A DNA stretch of 64,000 nt from Cryomorphaceae bacterium. GTDB lineage: Bacteria; Bacteroidota; Bacteroidia; Flavobacteriales; Schleiferiaceae. Positions 53,137 through 60,480 of the stretch are shown here, piece by piece. The number at the start of each line of letters is the position of its first letter. Positions within the stretch are counted from its first letter, which is position 1. Below the pieces are notes generated by a model. That model saw nothing but the letters and a program-made list of their open reading frames with translations. It searched no databases and was not told where the DNA came from. Made by a program: the position numbers and the translations under genes. The stretch is from NCBI GenBank assembly GCA_024639785.1, contig JAHEGI010000003.1, forward strand, positions 83,197 to 147,196. The letters are read 5' to 3'.

Positions 53137-54433
53137 TTGCCTTTTTGGCCTTCTTTCCAGGAGCAACTGACGGGGGCGCTGTGGCAGGCACAGGAAGAGG
53201 CTTGGTATGGTACAGTAGGTATCGGCTGCGAATCTGCCTAAAGGCCTCCAGGTCCGGCTGCCAAGATGCTTGGATTTCTTGGACGGTTTGGCCCGCCACC
53301 AAGGCGTCTTCCAGCGAGGTTCCTCCAGCCAGTTTGTCCATGAAGGAGGTAAAGAAGGACGGTAGACTATCCAAACCACGGTTCGCATAGTCATGGTAGA
53401 CACCATGGAGATAGTTCAGTTGCAACCCCTGTTCCGGGTGTATGGGCGCAGTACGCAAATCCCAGCCGTGGCAGGTATCGCCTTGAAATTTGGGGGAATT
53501 GGCGCCCGCATTAGGCATAGGAACAAAGGAGAAGCCCGTTGAATCCAACCAAGGCGCCCCCAGCCATTCAAAAGGAGCCTCCGTCCCTCGCCCCACACTA
53601 ACAGGGCAGGCCTCAAAAAAGCAAAGCGAGGGATACAGGGCAATGGCGTGAGCATTCGGCAAATTGGGCGACGGAGGTGCCTCCTCCGGAAACGCCACGG
53701 GCTCCCGGTGGTAGTCTACGCAGGGAACCACCTGGAGCTCGAGGGAATCCGCGTTGGTAATCCAGCCTTCGCCTTTGACCATTTGGGCATACTCACCCAT
53801 GGTCATGCCATAGAGCACCGGCACGGGATGCATGCCCACAAAGCTGGTGTAGGCGGTGTCCAGCACGGGGCCATCCACCACATTCGCAAAGGGATTGGGA
53901 CGATCCAAAACGATGAGCGGCTTTTGATATTCCGCACAAGCCTCCATCACATACGTGAGCGTGCTGATGTAGGTATAGAAGCGAACCCCCACATCCTGAA
54001 GGTCAAAAAGCACGACGTCCACATCCGCCAGATCCTCCGCGGTAGGCTTTTTGTGGGATCCATAGAGGGATACCATGGGTATTTTCACGCCATCCACCTC
54101 CTCATCCTCCACATGTTCACCCGCCGAGAAACTCCCTGTAAATCCATGTTCTGGCGAGAAAACCTTCACCACATTGAGGTGCAGTTTCCGTGCGCGTTCG
54201 ACGGTGTTGTACAAGCGCTTTTTCTTGCTGTCGTAATTCAAACTGGCCGCATGTGCCACCAGGGCATAGCGCAAGGTATCCGGGGCTTCTTTGAGAACTT
54301 CCAGCTGTAGAGCCCCCGTATGTTCGGCCCCAGGGATATAGGGGCTGTACGCTTGCCCTCGGGTCGAAATAGAAGAGAAAAAAAAGAAGACAATGCCAAA
54401 GGCTCCGACGAGCCAAGTATCTTTACGCTGCAT
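53120..54433 (-). CDS. Exo-beta-N-acetylmuramidase NamZ-like protein (DUF1343)
   Basis: 437 residues from ATG 54433 with a signal peptide (hydrophobic GAFGIVFFFFSS, ending RGQA). DUF1343 signatures: VVKVFSPEHGFTGSFSAGE, IPMVSLYGSHKKPT, VDVVLFDLQDVGVRFYTYISTL, LDRPNP and GRGTEAPFEWLGAPW. The founding member NamZ of Bacillus subtilis removes terminal MurNAc from peptidoglycan fragments. The C-terminal tail is Pro/Ala- then Lys-rich (about 25 residues) and runs into the terminator. The start codon overlaps that of the divergent permease gene. Confidence 0.88.
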   Translation of the reverse strand: MQRKDTWLVGAFGIVFFFFSSISTRGQAYSPYIPGAEHTGALQLEVLKEAPDTLRYALVAHAASLNYDSKKKRLYNTVERARKLHLNVVKVFSPEHGFTGSFSAGEHVEDEEVDGVKIPMVSLYGSHKKPTAEDLADVDVVLFDLQDVGVRFYTYISTLTYVMEACAEYQKPLIVLDRPNPFANVVDGPVLDTAYTSFVGMHPVPVLYGMTMGEYAQMVKGEGWITNADSLELQVVPCVDYHREPVAFPEEAPPSPNLPNAHAIALYPSLCFFEACPVSVGRGTEAPFEWLGAPWLDSTGFSFVPMPNAGANSPKFQGDTCHGWDLRTAPIHPEQGLQLNYLHGVYHDYANRGLDSLPSFFTSFMDKLAGGTSLEDALVAGQTVQEIQASWQPDLEAFRQIRSRYLLYHTKPLPVPATAPPSVAPGKKAKKAIKKGA

Positions 54434-55652
54434 GGGTTCAAGATGGCAATTTTTCTCGATATGGCTAGGCTGGCAATGGGGGCGCCGAAGTCCCAAAGCG
54501 TCGGTATCCAATATTTTGGCCTCCACCGTCATCGCCGCAGGAATTTTTACCGTCATTGTTGGGCTTGCCACGGGCCAAGGGCTTCAGGAAGCCATTGATC
54601 GGAAAGTGGCCACATTCCATGGCGAGGTGCAACTGCGAGGCTACCAGCAGGTCCTTTCTTCGGATGCCGAGGCCCTCTTTCTTAGCCCGGAGGATATCCA
54701 ACGAATTGAGTCCCAACCATCCTTTGCGGGTGGCCAGTGGTTCTCGGCCTCCTTCAAGGCGGGAATGGCCAGTGCAAATGATCAGATGTTAGGCGCCCAA
54801 CTCATGGGCTTTGACGCGATGCCCCCGCGAATCACAGAACAACTAGTCGATGGGCGACTGCCCATATGGCCATCCAACGAGGTGCTCATCTCCACGGAAA
54901 TAGCCCGGCAACTTCAACTCGCGGTAGACAGCAGCTTTGAGGTCTATTTCTCTCGAGACCCATCCTCCCTCCCCACCTTGCGCTACTACACCGTTGCGGG
55001 TCTATATGAAACAGGTTTGCAAGAATGGGATGCCACCATGATGTTTTGCCATGAGCGTCAGATTCAAAAAATCAATCGCTGGGAGCCCGATCAACATCAA
55101 GCCTGGGTGTATTATGGGGATCATTCCATTTCCGCCGCGGAAAGCGCCACACTTCGCGAAATCCTACCCTTGGACTGGGATGTCTATCGACCCCGGCAAG
55201 ACTTTCCTCAACTCTATCAGTGGCTGGACTTATTTGATACCAACACGTGGATCTTGGGCATCATTCTGACCTTAGTAGCGGCATTTAACTCCGCCGTGGT
55301 CGTTTTCATTCGGGTCATTGAACGTCGTAAGGCACTCGCCATCCTCCGAACCATGGGCCTTTCCTCGAATCGACTCACTTCTTCGATGCTCGCCTTATTT
55401 AGTCGCTCCATCATTTTTGGGGTGATCGCAGGGAACAGCCTCGCTCTTTTGATCCTGTGGGCGCAGTCGACGTGGGGGTTTTTACCCCTTGATGCCGAAA
55501 CGTATTATGTCAATCAGGTCCCAGTAAGCTGGAATTGGCCGGGCTTCCTTGCCGCTAACCTCCTAATATTCATTGCTGTTTTGGGAACATCCATCCTGCC
55601 AGCAAAAATTTTATCAAAATTCCACCCTTCGCAGGTTTTGCGAATGCAATAA
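54432..55652 (+). CDS. FtsX-like ABC transporter permease (LolE/MacB type)
   Basis: 406 residues from ATG 54432. One N-terminal helix (NILASTVIAAGIFTVIVGLA), a large periplasmic domain (residues 55-270), and three C-terminal helices with the FtsX-family segment RRKALAILRTMGLSSNRLTS. The end HPSQVLRMQ is typical (P-x-x-x-L-R). Lipoprotein release or a similar task is likely, but no ATPase gene is adjacent. The ATG overlaps the namZ ATG on the other strand (CATG at 54431-54434). A near-consensus TATCTTTA lies six bases upstream, inside namZ. Confidence 0.88.
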   Translation: MGSRWQFFSIWLGWQWGRRSPKASVSNILASTVIAAGIFTVIVGLATGQGLQEAIDRKVATFHGEVQLRGYQQVLSSDAEALFLSPEDIQRIESQPSFAGGQWFSASFKAGMASANDQMLGAQLMGFDAMPPRITEQLVDGRLPIWPSNEVLISTEIARQLQLAVDSSFEVYFSRDPSSLPTLRYYTVAGLYETGLQEWDATMMFCHERQIQKINRWEPDQHQAWVYYGDHSISAAESATLREILPLDWDVYRPRQDFPQLYQWLDLFDTNTWILGIILTLVAAFNSAVVVFIRVIERRKALAILRTMGLSSNRLTSSMLALFSRSIIFGVIAGNSLALLILWAQSTWGFLPLDAETYYVNQVPVSWNWPGFLAANLLIFIAVLGTSILPAKILSKFHPSQVLRMQ

Positions 55653-55666
55653 GCGGTATATATTTG
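55637..55666 (+). promoter_or_regulatory. Promoter of tRNA-Asp with both -33 and -7 elements
   Basis: TTTG at 55637-55640 and TATATTTG at 55659-55666 are separated by 18 bases, the best match to the Bacteroidota consensus in the window. The -33 element lies inside the end of the permease gene. Confidence 0.8.
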
Positions 55667-55691
55667 CACCCTTCCTCGGAAGAACCAATCT

Positions 55692-55765
55692 GGTGCGGTA
55701 GTTCAGTTGGTTAGAATATCGGCCTGTCACGCCGAGGGTCGCGGGTTCGAGTCCCGTCCGCACCG
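55692..55765 (+). tRNA. tRNA-Asp (anticodon GTC)
   Basis: 74 bases. Acceptor GGTGCGG pairs with CCGCACC, discriminator G. The anticodon stem TCGGC/GCCGA encloses CTGTCAC with anticodon GTC at 55716 plus 20, that is 55736-55738. The T arm is GCGGGTTCGAGTCCCGT. No CCA is encoded (the sequence continues CAAAA). Confidence 0.97.
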
Positions 55766-55767
55766 CA

Positions 55768-55795
55768 AAAGCCTGCTTTCGAGCGGGCTTTTTGC
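55768..55795 (+). terminator. Terminator of tRNA-Asp
   Basis: AAAGCCTGC pairs with GCGGGCTTT (one G-T pair) around a six-base loop, followed by further T. Confidence 0.85.
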
Positions 55796-55827
55796 TTTTT
55801 ACATCTCGGCTATTGTACCTTTTCCCA

Positions 55828-56004
55828 ATGAAAAACAAGCTAGGACCCACCCTCTTTATCCTCGGCTCATTGGGGATACTCACCTCGGATATTTTTTTCA
55901 TGAATCACCTGATGGGAGCCCGCAATGTCTATTGGACCGGGTTTACACTCTCCTTTGTAGGGGGATTCTTAAGTCTATGGCAGTGGTTTAGGGCCAAGTC
56001 ATAA
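55828..56004 (+). CDS. Small two-helix membrane protein of unknown function
   Basis: 58 residues from ATG 55828 (MKNKLGPTLFILGSLGIL). Two hydrophobic helices (residues 6-22 and 32-50) and a basic C-terminus (WFRAKS) suggest a hairpin in the inner membrane. A near-consensus TACCTTTT lies four bases before the ATG. Family not recognised; coding status is plausible, not certain. The 186 bases to trxA hold only the trxA promoter element. Confidence 0.5.
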   Translation: MKNKLGPTLFILGSLGILTSDIFFMNHLMGARNVYWTGFTLSFVGGFLSLWQWFRAKS

Positions 56005-56157
56005 GGTCCACAGCATGGCCCATCGTAGGACTTTTGGCCGCTCGTGAAGGGCTTGCCGATCCGGCAGACCATTAACTTGCGTCCCTTTCAGGTATTTTTT
56101 CACCGAAATTGGCGGTTTTTGTGACCTGAGTTCCATGGCTTATTTGGTCGTGGCGGT

Positions 56158-56165
56158 TACATTTG
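56158..56165 (+). promoter_or_regulatory. -7 element upstream of trxA
   Basis: TACATTTG fits TAnnTTTG, 25 bases before the trxA ATG. No clear -33 TTTG at the usual spacing. Confidence 0.5.
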
Positions 56166-56190
56166 TCTTTCACTTTTAGAAAGCACACAG

Positions 56191-56508
56191 ATGGCACTTG
56201 AAATTACAGAAAGCAACTTCCAAGACTTGGTCTTGAAATCAGATAAGCCCGTATTGGTTGACTTTTGGGCTGCTTGGTGCGGCCCCTGCCGAATGGTCGG
56301 CCCCATCGTCGATGAATTGTCCAATGATTTTGAAGGTCGTGCCGTGGTTGGTAAGGTCGACGTGGACAAGGAAGGCGAAATCGCTATGCAATTTGGCATC
56401 CGCAACATCCCCACTCTCTTGGTTTTCAAGAACGGTGAGGTCGTAGATAAGCAAGTAGGCGTCGCTCCTAAGAATGTCTTAGCGGGCAAGCTGGAAGCTC
56501 AACTTTAA
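56191..56508 (+). CDS. trxA: Thioredoxin
   Basis: 105 residues. Active site WCGPC (C30, C33) in VLVDFWAAWCGPCRM, with the buried Asp (VDVDKEGEIA region), the cis-Pro in RNIPTLLVFKNG and the C-terminal VGVAPKN. Cytosolic disulfide reductase. Only three bases separate it from the heptose nucleotidyltransferase gene, so it heads that operon, which is an unusual place for trxA. Confidence 0.97.
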   Translation: MALEITESNFQDLVLKSDKPVLVDFWAAWCGPCRMVGPIVDELSNDFEGRAVVGKVDVDKEGEIAMQFGIRNIPTLLVFKNGEVVDKQVGVAPKNVLAGKLEAQL

Positions 56509-56511
56509 GCC

Positions 56512-57816
56512 ATGGTGAACACCGCAGTGGTCTTGGCCGGCGGGAAAGGCACACGCTTGCAGTCTGCTTTTCCTGACACCGCAAAGCCCATGGTCCCCTT
56601 AGCGGGAAAACCGGTACTTCAGCATTTGGTAGAAACCTACAGCGCTCAAGGAATTGAGCGCTTTTTATTTACCATTGGCCACTTAGGGGATCAAATTCGT
56701 AGTCATTTTGGGGATGGTGCTTCATGGGGCGTCCAAATTGAATACTTCGAAGAGAAAGAGGCTTTAGGGACCGCGGGCGCGCTCTCGCAGCTGCAAGATG
56801 TTCTCCCAGAGCAATTTTGGGTCCTCTACGGGGACACCATCAGTGACATCGATTTGGCCCAAATGGAAGCCTTCCATCTGAGCAAACGGGCGGATGCGAC
56901 CCTATTTGTTCACCCAAATGATCACCCGTACGATTCAGATTTAGTCCAAAATGACCGCCATAGCCGAATCATTGCGGTACATGGCAAACCGCATGATCCC
57001 AGCGTCGACTACCCCAACTCCGTCAACGCGGCATTTTACCTTTTTAACAAGAACGTCATCGCCCAAATTCCTGCGGATAGGGCAAGTGATTTTGGCCGAG
57101 ATCTTTTCCCTGCCTGGGCACACTCCCTAAAGTTGTACGCTTATGCCAGTCCAGAGTATATCAAAGACATGGGCAAACCCGAACGCCATGCTCAAGTTGA
57201 AAAAGCTTTGATCTCGGGCAAAGTTGCGGCGCGCAACCTCAGCCAACGTCAACGCGCGATTTTTCTCGACCGGGATGGGGTGATTAACCTCGACACCGAT
57301 TTGATCAAAACGCCGGATGAAATGCAGGTCTATCCCTTTGCAGGTCCAGCTATCCGCCGCATCAACGAGTCGGATTTCTTATCAGTTGTGGTAACGAACC
57401 AAAGTGCTGTGGCCCGTGGGCTGACAGATTTGGATGGAATCGATGCCATCCATGCCCGCATGGACCGACAGTTGGGCGCAGATGGCGCCTTCGTGGATGC
57501 GCTGTACTATTGCCCACATCATCCAGATGGAGGCTTTCCTGAAGAGCGACCAGAATATAAAATTCCATGCAGCTGCCGAAAGCCTAGCCCGGGCATGCTC
57601 TTGGCGGCAGCTGACCGCTTTCAAATTGACTTGGAGCGCTCATGGATGATTGGCGACAGTCCACGAGACATCGAAGCTGGAAAGGCAGCTGGCACACGCA
57701 CTATCCGTGTGCGGACTGGCCATGGGGCCGTGCCCGGGCCCGAACCCGACTACTGGGCGGAGAATATTATAGACGCTGTGGAACTTATCTTCACCATAGA
57801 AAGCGCTAGTCTGTGA
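56512..57816 (+). CDS. Bifunctional heptose-1-phosphate nucleotidyltransferase / heptose bisphosphate phosphatase (HddC::GmhB fusion)
   Basis: 434 residues. Residues 1-235 are a sugar-1-phosphate nucleotidyltransferase: [42 protein letters not shown]. Residues 248-434 are a GmhB-type HAD-IIIA phosphatase: [23 protein letters not shown], zinc ligands in [10 protein letters not shown] and [13 protein letters not shown], and [13 protein letters not shown]. The fusion would remove the 7-phosphate from heptose-1,7-bisphosphate and activate the 1-phosphate, probably to GDP-heptose. hddA follows with a GTGA overlap, so the sugar is assigned by context. Confidence 0.9.
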   Translation: MVNTAVVLAGGKGTRLQSAFPDTAKPMVPLAGKPVLQHLVETYSAQGIERFLFTIGHLGDQIRSHFGDGASWGVQIEYFEEKEALGTAGALSQLQDVLPEQFWVLYGDTISDIDLAQMEAFHLSKRADATLFVHPNDHPYDSDLVQNDRHSRIIAVHGKPHDPSVDYPNSVNAAFYLFNKNVIAQIPADRASDFGRDLFPAWAHSLKLYAYASPEYIKDMGKPERHAQVEKALISGKVAARNLSQRQRAIFLDRDGVINLDTDLIKTPDEMQVYPFAGPAIRRINESDFLSVVVTNQSAVARGLTDLDGIDAIHARMDRQLGADGAFVDALYYCPHHPDGGFPEERPEYKIPCSCRKPSPGMLLAAADRFQIDLERSWMIGDSPRDIEAGKAAGTRTIRVRTGHGAVPGPEPDYWAENIIDAVELIFTIESASL

Positions 57817-58796
57817 TTATCACCCGTACCCCGTTCCGCATTTCCTTCGTAGGTGGAGGTAGCGACCTCCCTGCCTTTTATCGGATGCATGGAGGCTCTG
57901 TCCTGTCCACCACGATTGATAAGTACATGTACATTTCTTCGCATGACTATTTTGAGGCGGGGCAGATACGAACGAAATATTCAAAAACAGAAACCGTCAA
58001 CTCTGTGGCGGAATTGGAACACCCGATTCTTAGAACTATCATGCAACGACTGGGTGTTGGCGAAGGGCTAGAAGTCAGTTCCATCGCCGATGTCCCTGCG
58101 GGCACTGGAATGGGATCGTCTTCGAGTTTTACGGTAGGCACCCTACACAACCTGATGGCGCGAGAAGGTCGTCTCCAAGAAGTCAACAAAGCTTGGTTGG
58201 GCGAACAAGCTTGCCGTGTAGAGCTTGAAGACTTGGGAGAACCCATCGGCAAACAAGACCAATACGCAGCGGCATTCGGCGGCTTGAACATCATCGACTT
58301 TCATGCGAATGACCACGTCACGGTGAGCCCCATCCAGCTCTCTGCGGAGGGATTACTCGAGTTTTCAAGCCATTTAAAGCTCTATTACTTTGGAAATCAG
58401 CGCAGTGCGAGCAGCATCTTAAAGGAACAAAGTCAACGCGCAAGCGAAGTGGATAAAGTCCAGGCGCTCAAAGAAATGGTCGGATTTGTGCGTCCTTTCG
58501 CCGACCATCTGCGATCGGGTGAATGGGAGGCCATCGGACATCTCATGGATGAGAACTGGAGACTTAAACAATCCCTTGCCTCCGGAATTAGCACCCAGAC
58601 CATTCAAGAAGCCTATGCCGCGGCCCAACAAGCGGGTGCATGGGGAGGAAAATTATTGGGCGCAGGAGGCGGTGGCTTCCTGTTGTTTATCGCTCCTCCC
58701 AGCCAACATCTCGCCTTAGATCACGCCTTGTCACCATTGCGCCCATTCCCTTTCACTCTGGAAACCGCGGGCTCTCAGGTGATTTTTAACGGCTGA
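57813..58796 (+). CDS. hddA: D-glycero-alpha-D-manno-heptose 7-phosphate kinase
   Basis: 327 residues, GTG start at 57813 overlapping the upstream stop. GHMP kinase: [22 protein letters not shown] at the start, ATP motif [17 protein letters not shown], and C-terminal [18 protein letters not shown]. It phosphorylates the alpha anomer at C1, giving the substrate of the phosphatase half of the previous protein. Closest well-known group is HddA; other sugar kinases of the same subfamily are possible. Confidence 0.9.
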   Translation: MIITRTPFRISFVGGGSDLPAFYRMHGGSVLSTTIDKYMYISSHDYFEAGQIRTKYSKTETVNSVAELEHPILRTIMQRLGVGEGLEVSSIADVPAGTGMGSSSSFTVGTLHNLMAREGRLQEVNKAWLGEQACRVELEDLGEPIGKQDQYAAAFGGLNIIDFHANDHVTVSPIQLSAEGLLEFSSHLKLYYFGNQRSASSILKEQSQRASEVDKVQALKEMVGFVRPFADHLRSGEWEAIGHLMDENWRLKQSLASGISTQTIQEAYAAAQQAGAWGGKLLGAGGGGFLLFIAPPSQHLALDHALSPLRPFPFTLETAGSQVIFNG

Positions 58797-58805
58797 GAAA
58801 TCCAC

Positions 58806-58813
58806 TACCTTTG
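58806..58813 (+). promoter_or_regulatory. -7 element directly before gmhA
   Basis: TACCTTTG fits TAnnTTTG, with four bases (ACCT) before the gmhA ATG. TTTTT at 58783-58787 lies 18 bases upstream in the -33 position. gmhA may thus have its own leaderless transcript besides the operon. Confidence 0.5.
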
Positions 58814-58817
58814 ACCT

Positions 58818-59417
58818 ATGACCGCAGCCGAATACCGCCAACTGCTCACCGAAACCTTGGATCGACTTGACATGACGTCGGTTAATGCCATGGTGGATTG
58901 TTTCGCTAAAGCACATGCCCAAGGCGCCCATATTTATACCATGGGCAATGGTGGCTCTGGAGCCTCTGCCAGTCACGCAGCAGGCGATTTCTTGAAAGGG
59001 GCCTCCTACGGTTTAGACCAGCGGTTCAAAATGATCTGCCTCAATGACAATCTTCCCTCCATGATGGCGATAGCCAACGACATCGGCTGGGAGGACATCT
59101 TTGTCGAGCCCTTGAAGAACTTTCTTCAGCCCGGAGATGTCGTTATCGGCATCAGTGGCTCTGGGAACTCCAAGAATGTTCTAAAAGCCGTGGATTACGC
59201 TAAAGAACATGGCGCTACGGTGATTGGAATGACGGGGTTTTCAGGCGGTGCCTTACGTCAAAAGGCGGATATTTCTATCCATTCGGACGCTATGGACATG
59301 GAAGTCGCAGAAGATGTCCATATGGCCGTTTTCAATATGGTCAAAAAAGTGATGATGGCACGACTCATGGGCGACCAACCCAGCATGGGGAGCACATACG
59401 ACGACCGCGTTCGCTAA
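58818..59417 (+). CDS. gmhA: Sedoheptulose-7-phosphate isomerase (GmhA-like SIS protein)
   Basis: 199 residues. SIS fold with IYTMGNGGSGASASHAAGDFLKGA, VVIGISGSGNSKNVLKAVDYAKEHG and the C-terminal EDVHMAVFNMVKK helix with zinc-site residues of GmhA. It isomerises sedoheptulose 7-phosphate to D-glycero-D-manno-heptose 7-phosphate, the first committed step of the module whose later steps are in the two preceding genes. DiaA-type SIS proteins are an alternative, made unlikely by context. Confidence 0.92.
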   Translation: MTAAEYRQLLTETLDRLDMTSVNAMVDCFAKAHAQGAHIYTMGNGGSGASASHAAGDFLKGASYGLDQRFKMICLNDNLPSMMAIANDIGWEDIFVEPLKNFLQPGDVVIGISGSGNSKNVLKAVDYAKEHGATVIGMTGFSGGALRQKADISIHSDAMDMEVAEDVHMAVFNMVKKVMMARLMGDQPSMGSTYDDRVR

Positions 59418-59521
59418 AATCACCGCAAGGATTGGCTGTGAGATACGGCCTAAGAGATCATCCGCTCGCCTTCAACCTTGAGAATTCGAAGAATTTCTAT
59501 AGATCCCTATGCTTTGCTACC

Positions 59522-60475
59522 CTATCGCGTAAAGCGTGCTAAATCACGCAGGGTATCCACACAGTCTGAATAGATGTTCTTGGTAAGCTCTGCCGCCGAC
59601 GGCAGATCATGGATGGATTGGGCGACCTGCCCTATTTCTAGCTCCCCCTCTTGCATATCCCCTTCGAACATCCCTTTTTTGGCCCTACCCCGACCTAGAA
59701 GGGCCTCAAGTTCCTCTTTGCTTGCGCCCTGCAGATAGGCAGATTGGATTTCTTGGTAAAAGGGATTTTTCAGCAACCGCACTGGCGCAAGTTCTTTCAA
59801 TGTCAATTGGGTTGCCCCTTCGCCTGCCTGAAGGATGGCCTCCTTGAATGCCGGGTGGGCCGAAGATTCTTGGCTGGCAGCAAACCGACTTCCAATTTGC
59901 ACGGCGTCCGCGCCGAGGGCGAGCGCAGCGGCCATCGCGCGGCCATCAGCTATACCTCCTGCCGCTATGACTGGTATCTGAACCGCATCGCGTACCGCTG
60001 GAATCAGCACCATAGTGGTAGTTTCTTCCCGGCCATTGTGACCTCCGGCTTCAAAACCCTCTGCGATCACAGCATCCACACCGGCCGCTTGAGACTTCAA
60101 GGCGAAAGACGCCGAGGAAACGACATGCAGAACGCAAATCCCAGCGTTTTTAAGGCGCTCCGTGTGGATTCGCGGACTCCCTGCACTCGTGATCACCACA
60201 GGTACTTTAAAATCAATACAGGACTGGATATGCTCTTCCATACTTGGATAGAGCAAAGGGAGATTGACCGCAAAGGGTTGATCGGTAGCTGCTTGGAGTT
60301 TAGTCAGATGTGCTCGGAGCACCTCTGGATACATACTCCCTGAGCCCAGCGTACCCAGGCCCCCGGCATTTGAAACGGCGGAGGCCAGACGCCAACCCGA
60401 ACACCAGATCATTCCTCCTTGGATCAAGGGGAGTTTAATCTTTAATAGTTCCGTGGCAGGCGTTTGAATGGTCAT
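59522..60475 (-). CDS. Nitronate monooxygenase / FabK-like flavoprotein
   Basis: 317 residues. FMN-binding TIM barrel of the 2-nitropropane dioxygenase family: PLIQGGMIWCSGWRLASAVSNAGGLGTLG, AEGFEAGGHNGREETTT with the catalytic-type His, PVIAAGGIADGRAMAAALALGADAVQIGSRF in part. It could oxidise alkyl nitronates or act as the FMN enoyl-ACP reductase FabK; the sequence does not decide. Last gene of the minus-strand MORN-mnmA-protease run, five bases after the protease gene. The 104-base convergent spacer to gmhA shows no terminator. Confidence 0.85.
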   Translation of the reverse strand: MTIQTPATELLKIKLPLIQGGMIWCSGWRLASAVSNAGGLGTLGSGSMYPEVLRAHLTKLQAATDQPFAVNLPLLYPSMEEHIQSCIDFKVPVVITSAGSPRIHTERLKNAGICVLHVVSSASFALKSQAAGVDAVIAEGFEAGGHNGREETTTMVLIPAVRDAVQIPVIAAGGIADGRAMAAALALGADAVQIGSRFAASQESSAHPAFKEAILQAGEGATQLTLKELAPVRLLKNPFYQEIQSAYLQGASKEELEALLGRGRAKKGMFEGDMQEGELEIGQVAQSIHDLPSAAELTKNIYSDCVDTLRDLARFTR

Positions 60476-60480
60476 AAAAC

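Noticed and set aside
53648-54310. Plus-strand open frame (220 codons) opposite the NamZ-like gene
   Set aside because: Antisense shadow: low-complexity His/Arg/Ile text, no family resemblance, and the opposite strand has clear DUF1343 motifs.
59744-60343. Plus-strand open frame (199 codons) opposite the nitronate monooxygenase
   Set aside because: Antisense shadow of a gene with intact flavoprotein motifs.
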